Shown piece after piece: positions 54,385 through 61,514 of a stretch of DNA of 64,000 nucleotides (its first letter is position 1; every line of letters starts with the position of its first letter). The notes under the pieces are model-generated. The model was not told the origin of the DNA and did no database searches. It saw only the letters and a list, made by a program, of their open reading frames with translations. This DNA is from a virus. The stretch spans positions 62,001 to 126,000 of IMG/VR virus record IMGVR_UViG_3300036770_008715; one strand, given 5' to 3'. The position numbers and the translations under genes were made by a program.

Positions 54385-55826
54385 TAACCACCTTCCTTCA
54401 GTATAAAGTCAGTTTTTGGGTATAATTGTTTAGCAACTTCATATTCCATTTTACCCGCAACTTGTTGAGCAGGTATTAATGGTTGAGACAAGTTAATATC
54501 AATATTCTGTTCCTTGGCTCCAAGATAAACGCTATATGCCCCGTTTTGTACTTGATTCAATTGATTGGTGGGGAGACTCAAAACATCGCCGACCAAACTA
54601 TTAATTTTAGTTTCAAATCCAAGCATTGAAGAAGTCAACTCTCCTGTTGGCAATCCAGCTGCCAAATCCTTAGTTGCACTACCAATAGCATCCATTGCAT
54701 TTGTGAATGTAGGATTATTTAATAAAGTTTTAGAATCAAGAGTTTTACCGTCAACAACTGTTCTTGTGTTACTTGTATTTGCTGCAGTTGTTGCAGCAGC
54801 ACCAGTTAAAGAGGATACTGACCCGAGCCCTGTTCCAATAGGTGGAGTTGCATATCCAGCTTGCATATTCACTTGAGCTCCTGCTAAATCTATCTTATTA
54901 GCTTGTAATGTAACCGTAGCAGAAGCAGATATCGAAGCAGACTTACCGCCCCCAGCATTAAACGCTGATGCTGATTTTAAATCCATTGATCCTGTTGATT
55001 CTATTTTAACTTTTGAACCTTTAATCTTAACTTCGCCAGAAGAATTCATATTTATTTCTGAGGCTTCAACATTTATCTTTCCGCCAACCTTTAGATTACA
55101 ATCGCCTGCTACTGTCACAGAACAAGTACCTTCAACATAAACAAAGTCTTTACCCATTACAAGAGTGTAATTATCTTTTTTGACTTTCTCGATTCTATCT
55201 CCGTTATAGTCCATCTCAATAAAAGTCCCAGAATTATGGGCGAGATGAACTCGCTCTTTTCCTGGCGTATCATCAAGTTCAAATGCATGACCCGACTCAG
55301 TTTCGTGGGCATAGTTATATGGATATTTTGGGGCGAATGATGGAGTTGGTTCACTCCAATCGACTCCACCTGCTGATTTAATTCCTTTCTTTTGGGCTCT
55401 ACGGCGCTTCTCGATAATAGTTTCTTCTGGTCTGTTTCTTGCCAATCTAGATGTCGTTGGTTCATTGATTCTTTTGGGGTATTTTCCTTTTGGATCATTA
55501 AATCCAATAGTAGTATCAGCTTTTGCTATAGGAATACCAGGAAGGACTCCCATAACAATTGGATTCTGCGCTGAATCTCCATCCATGAAAAACCCAAACA
55601 CCATATCTCCTTCTTTAGGCGTATATGTTGCAGGCAGATTGGTAGGAAATACTGTATGAGCCCAGGGCAATGCATCGGTAGGTATTAGTTCTTTATTTTC
55701 TGTATGCCAACCAAAACATCTAACTCGAACTCTACCTAATAAGTCTGGATCATTGCGGTCTTCGACGACTCCGATATACCAGACGAATCCTTCAAGGCCA
55801 AAGAAATTCTTACGAGCGCCTGGCAT
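54384..55826 (-). CDS. 5: Baseplate central spike gp5-like, without lysozyme domain
   Basis: 480 residues. Residues about 10-105 form a gp5/VgrG OB-fold (YIGVVEDRNDPDLLGRVRVR, then EGDMVFGFFMDGDSAQNPIV). Residues about 165-300 give a triple-stranded beta-helix needle (SGTFIEMDYNGDRIEKVKKD, VYVEGTCSVTVAGDCNLKVG, VKIKGSKVKIESTGSMDLKS). T4 gp5 has a lysozyme domain between the two; here the link is only about 55 residues, so it is absent. The C-terminal 150 residues are Ala/Ser/Leu-rich. Overlaps gp27-like by one base (TAATG). Confidence 0.88.
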   Translation of the reverse strand: MPGARKNFFGLEGFVWYIGVVEDRNDPDLLGRVRVRCFGWHTENKELIPTDALPWAHTVFPTNLPATYTPKEGDMVFGFFMDGDSAQNPIVMGVLPGIPIAKADTTIGFNDPKGKYPKRINEPTTSRLARNRPEETIIEKRRRAQKKGIKSAGGVDWSEPTPSFAPKYPYNYAHETESGHAFELDDTPGKERVHLAHNSGTFIEMDYNGDRIEKVKKDNYTLVMGKDFVYVEGTCSVTVAGDCNLKVGGKINVEASEINMNSSGEVKIKGSKVKIESTGSMDLKSASAFNAGGGKSASISASATVTLQANKIDLAGAQVNMQAGYATPPIGTGLGSVSSLTGAAATTAANTSNTRTVVDGKTLDSKTLLNNPTFTNAMDAIGSATKDLAAGLPTGELTSSMLGFETKINSLVGDVLSLPTNQLNQVQNGAYSVYLGAKEQNIDINLSQPLIPAQQVAGKMEYEVAKQLYPKTDFILKEGG

Positions 55827-57124
55827 TATCTAGAGTTCCTCAATGTTCCAGCAATATCAGCTGCATCTGGAATTGGCTCAGCAAAAGAATCAGTTGAGAA
55901 TTCTGTTATGGAATTAAATGTATCCTCGGTAAATACATGATTGATTGCAGTAACTAGGTATTTACCTGTTCGATATTCGTCAAGCTCTTTTCCCGATTCA
56001 TCAGCTGCTACGAATTTAGGAAAATCAAAATTGACAACATCACCGACGTTCATTGAAGTATCACCTGGTAATGTCGCTTTGAATTTAAATGAATTAATTA
56101 ACGACATATGCAATGCTCTTGGCATCAACCATTTATCAATTGAATTGTCTTTTTCAGATTTGGTGTCGTTAATTAGGGCATATGTGCTATAGTATGAATC
56201 ATAAGCATCATATACAGATTGACCAGCCAAATCTTTCATGGAATTTAATAATTTATATTTGTTCAATAGTAGGCTTTTCTTTTCAGCATTGGCTGCGCTA
56301 TAATCAAATGTCCTAAATGTTTGATTGTAAATATCGACTGTTAATAACCTTGATGCAAAAGAACCATTAGTCTTTGACGTTATGACATCGAAGTCATTAA
56401 TGATCCTGAATTTATCTATTGAGTCTCTATTCAAAGCTGGATCTTGTTCTTCAGAATTCTTAATTTCATATTTCAACTTCTTGACATCTTTATTTTTATA
56501 GAGAGTTTGTAAGGATTGGAAATTATATCCTTTGGTTGTCTCAAAGAAAAAGTAACAGAACTTTGGAGTATCGCTATATGATCTTGCAACTGCCCACTGA
56601 ATCGCCTCAAAAGGGCGATAGCCAGGTACGACAAAGTCATATACGCCAGTTGTTGGCTCGAAGTTATGGATATCATCTTTTGTAATAGAGAGATAATTCT
56701 CTAATACATCCATCACAATATCTGATGCCTTTCTATTTTTATATGCTTTACTTACCCTGAGTGAGTTTGATAATATAAATGAGTCAGAGCAAAAATGTAA
56801 CACATACCCTTGGCTAGAGTTTCCAGTCTTGGTTCTATTGGTTGCTTTATAAATTCTAAACGTTTTTTGAATCGGCTCATCCAAACTTGGTTTGTCAATA
56901 TCAATTACAATATATTCATTACCGCAAAATGAAAAGTTGTTAAATAAATCTCTAGCGTCATTAACCAGAACGCTACCATTCATAACGCTGGAATATAAAT
57001 CTTGGCGTATTTGCAGCTGTGTAAAGATGTATTTAATATCAACAGACTGCCCAGTAGAAGCTATTATTTCTAGCTTCCTAATATCATAATCTTTACTTGT
57101 TAAAACGCCAGGTTTATTAGCCAT
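55826..57124 (-). CDS. 27: Baseplate hub protein gp27-like
   Basis: 432 residues; T4 gp27 is 391. The opening YDIRKLEIIASTGQSVDIKY, then DLYSSVMNGSVLVNDARDLF and later GYRPFEAIQWAVARSYSDTP, fits the hub protein that forms the gp5-gp27 torus. The order gp27-like, then gp5-like with one-base overlap supports the call. The 8-base overlap with gp53 upstream and TAATG with gp5 downstream suggest one coupled operon. Confidence 0.8.
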   Translation of the reverse strand: MANKPGVLTSKDYDIRKLEIIASTGQSVDIKYIFTQLQIRQDLYSSVMNGSVLVNDARDLFNNFSFCGNEYIVIDIDKPSLDEPIQKTFRIYKATNRTKTGNSSQGYVLHFCSDSFILSNSLRVSKAYKNRKASDIVMDVLENYLSITKDDIHNFEPTTGVYDFVVPGYRPFEAIQWAVARSYSDTPKFCYFFFETTKGYNFQSLQTLYKNKDVKKLKYEIKNSEEQDPALNRDSIDKFRIINDFDVITSKTNGSFASRLLTVDIYNQTFRTFDYSAANAEKKSLLLNKYKLLNSMKDLAGQSVYDAYDSYYSTYALINDTKSEKDNSIDKWLMPRALHMSLINSFKFKATLPGDTSMNVGDVVNFDFPKFVAADESGKELDEYRTGKYLVTAINHVFTEDTFNSITEFSTDSFAEPIPDAADIAGTLRNSR

Positions 57125-57803
57125 CGATCATCAATTTTTTAAATTCTTGTTCAACAGCTTGAACATATTTGGCATCAAGTAATTTTATTACTCTTCTTTC
57201 TTCATTAAGAGCGAATTCATATTCATAAACTGAAACTGCCTTATACACTGTGGCTTGCTGCAATAAAATAGTTCCAGCATCATTCAATTCAATGATCTCT
57301 GTTCCACCATCAATAGAAATATCAATGCTGGGTAAATTTCTTTGGGTCAAAACTCCAGTAGAAAAATTGGCAGAATACTCTGATATCGTATATCTATCTA
57401 CATTCGTCTCTGATATATTTCCATTATAAATGGTTGATCTTGTTATTTCTTGTTCAAAATGATGAACGGTATTTCTAGCCACTTCTGCTGTATAACCATA
57501 TTTTTTTAAAATCATATCATCAAGTTCTGAATCATTTAACGGGAACTCATAATACGGGTTTACAATATTATTAAATAACAAAACAATCCAATGGCGATTT
57601 ACATCGCCATACAATTTGTCTGCTATAATCTCAGGAGTTTCCCCTTCTTTAATTTGATAAGGATAATATAAAGCTGTATTTTCTGTTATCTCACGAAGAA
57701 ACTTAGAACGATGAAGAATATTGGTAACTAATTGGAGATTTGCTCTTGGATCATCACTTAACGTGTATGGCGTTTTTTGAAAATATGAAAAATACCCAGC
57801 CAT
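57117..57803 (-). CDS. 53: Baseplate wedge protein gp53
   Basis: 228 residues; T4 gp53 is 196. The middle contains EIIADKLYGDVNRHWIVLLF and NPYYEFPLNDSELDDMILKK, the LysM-like/gp53 wedge signature found across T4-like phages. gp53 clamps gp6 and gp25 in the wedge. Starts at the overlap TAATG with the tube-cap gene and ends inside gp27-like by 8 bases. Confidence 0.88.
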   Translation of the reverse strand: MAGYFSYFQKTPYTLSDDPRANLQLVTNILHRSKFLREITENTALYYPYQIKEGETPEIIADKLYGDVNRHWIVLLFNNIVNPYYEFPLNDSELDDMILKKYGYTAEVARNTVHHFEQEITRSTIYNGNISETNVDRYTISEYSANFSTGVLTQRNLPSIDISIDGGTEIIELNDAGTILLQQATVYKAVSVYEYEFALNEERRVIKLLDAKYVQAVEQEFKKLMIDG

Positions 57804-59002
57804 TAGTAACCGTCCGCAATAAGTTTCTTGTGGAGGATTTCGACTTCCATAAATCTAAGAGTCATACCAATCTCGACAGGTATACCATCGTCGTATGTCG
57901 CAAAGTTTCCATTTGAATAGTTGACATCAATACCTTCAAGAACGCAGGTAGAAAACTTATGGAGTGCTTTGTTTGGTTGCCCTTCAAAACAATATTCAAT
58001 ATCAAACTCTGATGGCGGAATAAAATATCTTCCGCCACCTGCACCCTCAACTACTTCTGGGGCGGCATGGTATCGAAATGCTTTGATAATATCAAGAACC
58101 ATTACAGCTTCATTCTGCGATTTTGGCGTAAACTTAAAATCAAATTGGAACGTTCTGTTATCAACAGAATCGAAAAGAATTTCAATCTGAGGGTTCTGTG
58201 CATAGCCAGCAGAGGCCATCATAACTCTTTCAATACCAGAGCCATAGGCGCCAGAAGCAGCAGCCGCTTTTCCTGCGATTTCTCCTGTTAACCCGCCAAT
58301 AGCACCAGCCTCGCTATTTCTTCCTGCTGATAATTTATTGGCCAATCCTTCTTTCGATAACATTTCTTCCAGATTGGCAGAAGCACCTGCTTGAGTGGCT
58401 TGTGCTGCTAATCCAGCAGCACCCAACGCTTCAGTCAGAGAAACTCCAGTCCACTTATTGGCTGTTGTTTGTTGGACTGTATCTGGAACATATAGACAGA
58501 TCTGTTGTTCTAATCGTTTCGTTTTTCTTTGGAGATCAATAAAACTAATGGTAGCTCCAACTATACCTGCATCAATTCCAGTACCAACAGCTGCGCCCAC
58601 TCCTGCAGCAAATGATCCTGTACCTAATGCTTTAGCTAGATTCCCAAAGTTAGAAATTACTCCAGACAAAGCTCCTATGCCTGCAGCTAAAGATCCGCTT
58701 ATTGGGTCTGCAGATCCAGATATAAATGTCCCTGGCGCAACCTGATTTGGTGCAGTTCCGCCAGCTCTATTCCTATCAGCAACTGATAGGCCAGCGTCGC
58801 CACTAATTATTGATAGCCCTTTTTTGTACTGGGATTTCTCTGGAATATTAATATTAAATCTCAGAAAATGCTTGTATGGCCCGCCGTCTAGATCCAGTGG
58901 ATAGTACAGATGTTCTTTACTTTTATATCTGTTGAGTTCTAGATTCTTTAGAGGGCCTCGAGAAAATACTCTTCCAGGCCTCTCTACTTTAATATCATCC
59001 AT
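57803..59002 (-). CDS. 48: Baseplate tail-tube junction protein (gp48/gp54 type)
   Basis: 399 residues. N-terminal part: RPGRVFSRGPLKNLELNRYK and EHLYYPLDLDGGPYKHFLRF, then an Ala/Gly-rich helical middle (residues about 90-255), then a tube-like end (NRTFQFDFKFTPKSQNEAVM, FDIEYCFEGQPNKALHKFST, VEIGMTLRFMEVEILHKKL). In T4, gp48 and gp54 have this layout and cap the hub to start the tail tube. Whether gp48 or gp54 is the nearest relative I cannot decide. It is the first gene of the minus block and follows a perfect late promoter; AGGG precedes the ATG. Confidence 0.75.
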   Translation of the reverse strand: MDDIKVERPGRVFSRGPLKNLELNRYKSKEHLYYPLDLDGGPYKHFLRFNINIPEKSQYKKGLSIISGDAGLSVADRNRAGGTAPNQVAPGTFISGSADPISGSLAAGIGALSGVISNFGNLAKALGTGSFAAGVGAAVGTGIDAGIVGATISFIDLQRKTKRLEQQICLYVPDTVQQTTANKWTGVSLTEALGAAGLAAQATQAGASANLEEMLSKEGLANKLSAGRNSEAGAIGGLTGEIAGKAAAASGAYGSGIERVMMASAGYAQNPQIEILFDSVDNRTFQFDFKFTPKSQNEAVMVLDIIKAFRYHAAPEVVEGAGGGRYFIPPSEFDIEYCFEGQPNKALHKFSTCVLEGIDVNYSNGNFATYDDGIPVEIGMTLRFMEVEILHKKLIADGY

Positions 59003-59027
59003 TTAACCGTACCCTGTGGCGACTAAA

Positions 59028-59035
59028 TATTTATA
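59028..59035 (-). promoter_or_regulatory. Perfect T4-type late promoter box TATAAATA
   Basis: The minus strand reads TATAAATA in the 32-base gap between two divergent genes, ending 26 bases before the ATG at 59002. The predicted start site is near 59021, giving a very short leader. The box touches the first base of the gp4 start codon on the other strand. I see no equal box for the plus strand in the gap. Confidence 0.75.
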
Positions 59036-59463
59036 TGGCTTATTCAGGAAGATTTGTACCGACCAACCCTAACAAATACCTCGGCAACCCCACTAATATA
59101 TGGTATCGTAGTTTGTGGGAGCGCCGAGTTATGCAGCATTTGGATAACAACTTAAATGTGATTGAATGGTCGAGTGAAGAGATAATTATACCTTATTTAT
59201 CGCCAATTGATGGAAAATATCACAGATACTTCCCTGATTTTTTTGTTCGGACAACGGCTGGGGCTATGATACTTGAAGTGAAACCAAAGAATCAGTCAAT
59301 TATGCCTGAGGCTGGGAAAAAGAAAACAAAGAAGTATCTGACTGAAATTATGACATGGGGAGTGAATCAGGCAAAGTGGAAAGCAGCTGAAGAGTACTGT
59401 GCAGATAGAAGCTGGAAGTTTAAAGTGATAACCGAAGACGAACTATTTGGAAAAAAGAAATAA
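59035..59463 (+). CDS. 4: Head completion nuclease gp4
   Basis: 142 residues; T4 gp4 is 150. Opens MAYSGRFVPTNPNKYLGNPT, close to T4 gp4. TnsA-like nuclease features: WYRSLWERRVMQHLDNN, then YFPDF (Asp68) and LEVKPK (Glu81, Lys83), consistent with a PD-(D/E)xK core. gp4 acts in head completion, probably trimming packaged DNA or acting at the portal vertex. The stop overlaps the next start by TAATG, coupling it to the 182-aa gene. Divergent from the tube-cap gene. Confidence 0.92.
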   Translation: MAYSGRFVPTNPNKYLGNPTNIWYRSLWERRVMQHLDNNLNVIEWSSEEIIIPYLSPIDGKYHRYFPDFFVRTTAGAMILEVKPKNQSIMPEAGKKKTKKYLTEIMTWGVNQAKWKAAEEYCADRSWKFKVITEDELFGKKK

Positions 59464-60011
59464 TGGCATCGCTCTACGACAAAGTAAAAAAGGATATGAA
59501 TTCGGCTGGAATTCGGCCTCGAACTCAGACAGCTCAAAATTGGTTAGCCTCAAAAGTGCGCCAATTAAAGATACCAGCCTCGAGGGTGAACCTTCTAAAC
59601 GATCCTTCTCGAGCTACAGGATTTGCTATAGTTGGTAAGATGTTCTTCTACCACTATGATCCCAAGACCAAAGATACGCTTCCTGTTTATGATAAGTTCC
59701 CTTTAGTCATTCCAATGGAACTTTATCCAGATGGATTTCTAGCACTTAATTTGCACTATCTAGATCCATATACTAGACTCTATTTGCTCGATTTGTTGCA
59801 CGATTTTATTAACAACACTAAATACGATGATACAACTCGGTTTAAGCTATCTTATCAGCTACTGAGTTCGTCAAAACGATATAGAGTAATTGAGCCATGC
59901 ATCAAAAGATATCTTTACAGTCATATCAGATCCTCAATGATCTATATCGAACCAGAGAGCTGGGACACAGCTATTTTCCTACCAAGCGCCAAAATGGTAT
60001 ATAAAAGCTAA
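59463..60011 (+). CDS. Conserved T4-like phage protein, possibly DNA end protector-like
   Basis: 182 residues. Notable stretches are IVGKMFFYHYDPKTKDTLPV, FPLVIPMELYPDGFLALNLH and YLDPYTRLYLLDLLHDFINN. The end is FKLSYQLLSSSKRYRVIEPC, then CIKRYLYSHIRSSMIYIEPE and DTAIFLPSAKMVYKS. Proteins like this follow head-completion genes in T4-like phages, and I recall similar sequences annotated as gp2-type DNA end protectors. T4 gp2 is longer, so the link is tentative. Located between gp4 and a tube-like gene, with TAATG overlaps at both ends, so virion assembly is very likely. Confidence 0.7.
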   Translation: MASLYDKVKKDMNSAGIRPRTQTAQNWLASKVRQLKIPASRVNLLNDPSRATGFAIVGKMFFYHYDPKTKDTLPVYDKFPLVIPMELYPDGFLALNLHYLDPYTRLYLLDLLHDFINNTKYDDTTRFKLSYQLLSSSKRYRVIEPCIKRYLYSHIRSSMIYIEPESWDTAIFLPSAKMVYKS

Positions 60012-60592
60012 TGGCATTCGTCGACAAATTCCTATCGCACTATGCATCTCACAATGATTTCTCCAAGGCTTCAAGGTTTGAGGTTATAATTTATCCAAAC
60101 TTTTTTTTGTCTGAATTCTTTGGTAATGTGGTTGACCTGCGCCTTCAGTGCGAAACAGCAGAACTGCCAGGATACAACTTTGATACAGTTGACGGCAGAG
60201 TTTATGGTGTGACTTATTCTGTTGCTGCTAGGCCAGCATTTTCAGATCTGCGTTTGACATTTATTTGCGCTGGAGATCTCTGGGAGAAGCAATTGTTCGA
60301 TTCTTGGCAAGAGTATATTATGCCCAAGACTGATTATCTACCAAGATACAGAGAAGAATATGTCACTGACATTGAGGTCCGCCACTACTATGAGGTTACA
60401 ACTTCAAACATTACTGGGCAAGCTACAGATGGTCGGCCCTTAGTTGGAGACGCTAAACCAGGAATTTCATATCGCGCAAAGTTCATCGAAGCCTTCCCAT
60501 ACACTGTTGATCCTATTACATTATCTTGGGCAGACGATGGTATTAATAGGCTCAATGTAGGATTTAAATACAAAAACTGGGTATCCCTGTGA
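60011..60592 (+). CDS. Tail-tube-fold protein (gp19/gp54-like)
   Basis: 193 residues; T4 gp19 is 163. The arrangement resembles T4 gp19: FVDKFLSHYASHNDFSKASR, FEVIIYPNFF, LRLQCETAELPG, DLRLTFICAGDLWEKQLFDS, WQEYIMPKTDYLPRYREEYV, RAKFIEAFPYTVDPITLSW and LNVGFKYKNWVSL. The length, the neighbours and the unusual position beside gp26 mean this could be the tube initiator gp54 rather than the main tube protein; the 399-aa gene would then be gp48. Both fit the same fold. Overlaps the previous gene by TAATG. Confidence 0.75.
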   Translation: MAFVDKFLSHYASHNDFSKASRFEVIIYPNFFLSEFFGNVVDLRLQCETAELPGYNFDTVDGRVYGVTYSVAARPAFSDLRLTFICAGDLWEKQLFDSWQEYIMPKTDYLPRYREEYVTDIEVRHYYEVTTSNITGQATDGRPLVGDAKPGISYRAKFIEAFPYTVDPITLSWADDGINRLNVGFKYKNWVSL

Positions 60593-60600
60593 GGTGAAAT

Positions 60601-61317
60601 ATGCCATTACCAAAAATTGACTATCCAATTCATGAGATTTTTCTAAAGTCGCTCAACCGTAAAGTTAAGTTTCGGCCATTTTTGGTCAAGGAAGAAAAGA
60701 TTCTTCTGGTTGCCAAAGAGTCTGAAGAACCTAATGATATCAAGAACGCAATCAAGCAGATTATTAATAACTGCTGCCTCGAAGAAATCGATGTAGAGGC
60801 TTTGCCGTTATTTGACGTTGAGATGTTCTTTGTGCATCTGAGGTCAAAGTCAATCGGTGAGTCAGCCAAACTGGCATTTACCTGCCAAAACAAAGTAGAA
60901 GAATCTATCTGCGAGCATGTAACTCAGTATACAGTCGACCTCAACAAAGTATGCTATGTTGTTCCTGAAGGCCATACCAATAAAGTCAAGATCTCTGATA
61001 AGATCGGTATGGTATTCAAGTACCCAACCATTGCAGTTGCTCTTGAGGATTATAGCGATCCATATACTGCAACCGTTGGACTATTCAGGAATAACCTAGA
61101 CTATATCTACGATGAAGATTCATTCTATTATCGAAAGGATCTGACTGACGAAGAGATCCAGGAATTCCTCGAGAACCTTAGCGTTGAGCATATTGAAGCA
61201 ATTCGAAACTTCTTTATCACAACGCCAAAGGTTGTATTAAAAGATAACATAACTTGCGACAAATGCAAGTTCGAACATGAAATTGTAGTGGAGAACCTCT
61301 ACAGTTTTTTTACATAA
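60601..61317 (+). CDS. 26: Baseplate hub assembly protein gp26 (unshifted product)
   Basis: 238 residues; T4 gp26 is 208. Pattern of the T4 baseplate-protein family: INDYPIHEIFLKSLNRKVKF-like start, PFLVKEEKILLVAKESEEPN, NDIKNAIKQIINNCCLEEID, LPLFDVEMFFVHLRSKSIGE. Four cysteines near FTCQNKVEESICEH and ITCDKCKFEHEIVV could bind zinc. gp26 is needed for hub assembly but not found in the final baseplate, fitting a chaperone. It ends at TAA just after a seven-T slip site. GGTG lies 4 bases before the ATG. Confidence 0.85.
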   Translation: MPLPKIDYPIHEIFLKSLNRKVKFRPFLVKEEKILLVAKESEEPNDIKNAIKQIINNCCLEEIDVEALPLFDVEMFFVHLRSKSIGESAKLAFTCQNKVEESICEHVTQYTVDLNKVCYVVPEGHTNKVKISDKIGMVFKYPTIAVALEDYSDPYTATVGLFRNNLDYIYDEDSFYYRKDLTDEEIQEFLENLSVEHIEAIRNFFITTPKVVLKDNITCDKCKFEHEIVVENLYSFFT

Positions 61318-61514
61318 CTTTTGGCCATGATGATCTTGCAAATTTTATGCGAACCAATTTTGCATTAATGCAACATCATAAGTATGCATACAGTGACCTG
61401 GAAAGTATGCTATCTTGGGAACGACAGATTTATGTTGTATTGTTGAACAATTATATTAAGGAAGAAAACGAAAAGATTAAACTTCAAGAGCTAGCAAGAA
61501 AAAGTAGGCGATAA
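60601..61514 (+). CDS. Predicted gp26 -1 frameshift extension product
   Basis: Reading on in the -1 frame after the T-run (61305-61311) replaces the last Thr of gp26 with YITFGHDDLANFMRTNFALM, QHHKYAYSDLESMLSWERQI and YVVLLNNYIKEENEKIKLQE and ends LARKSRR at 61514, adding 68 residues. No ATG with a ribosome site opens this segment; the first ATG is at 61347 and lacks one. The stop overlaps the start of the tape-measure-like gene (TAATG). In lambda, a -1 shift makes gpGT, a tape-measure chaperone. I infer the same design here; the product itself is not proven. Confidence 0.65.
61305..61311 (+). promoter_or_regulatory. Slippery heptamer T TTT TTT, candidate -1 programmed frameshift site
   Basis: The zero frame reads AGT TTT TTT ACA TAA. 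The heptamer T TTT TTT fits X XXY YYZ for tandem tRNA-Phe slippage, 4 bases before the zero-frame stop. The -1 frame is open to 61514. Downstream, ATGATG (61327-61332) could pair with CATCAT (61374-61379) and TTGCA (61336) with TGCAA (61369), a possible stimulatory hairpin, plus a 14-base palindrome TTGCATTAATGCAA at 61360-61373. Confidence 0.65.

Noticed and set aside
60109-60118. Run of eight T in the tail-tube-fold gene as a possible slip site
   Set aside because: A -1 shift meets a stop almost at once and there is no adjacent open frame to extend the product.
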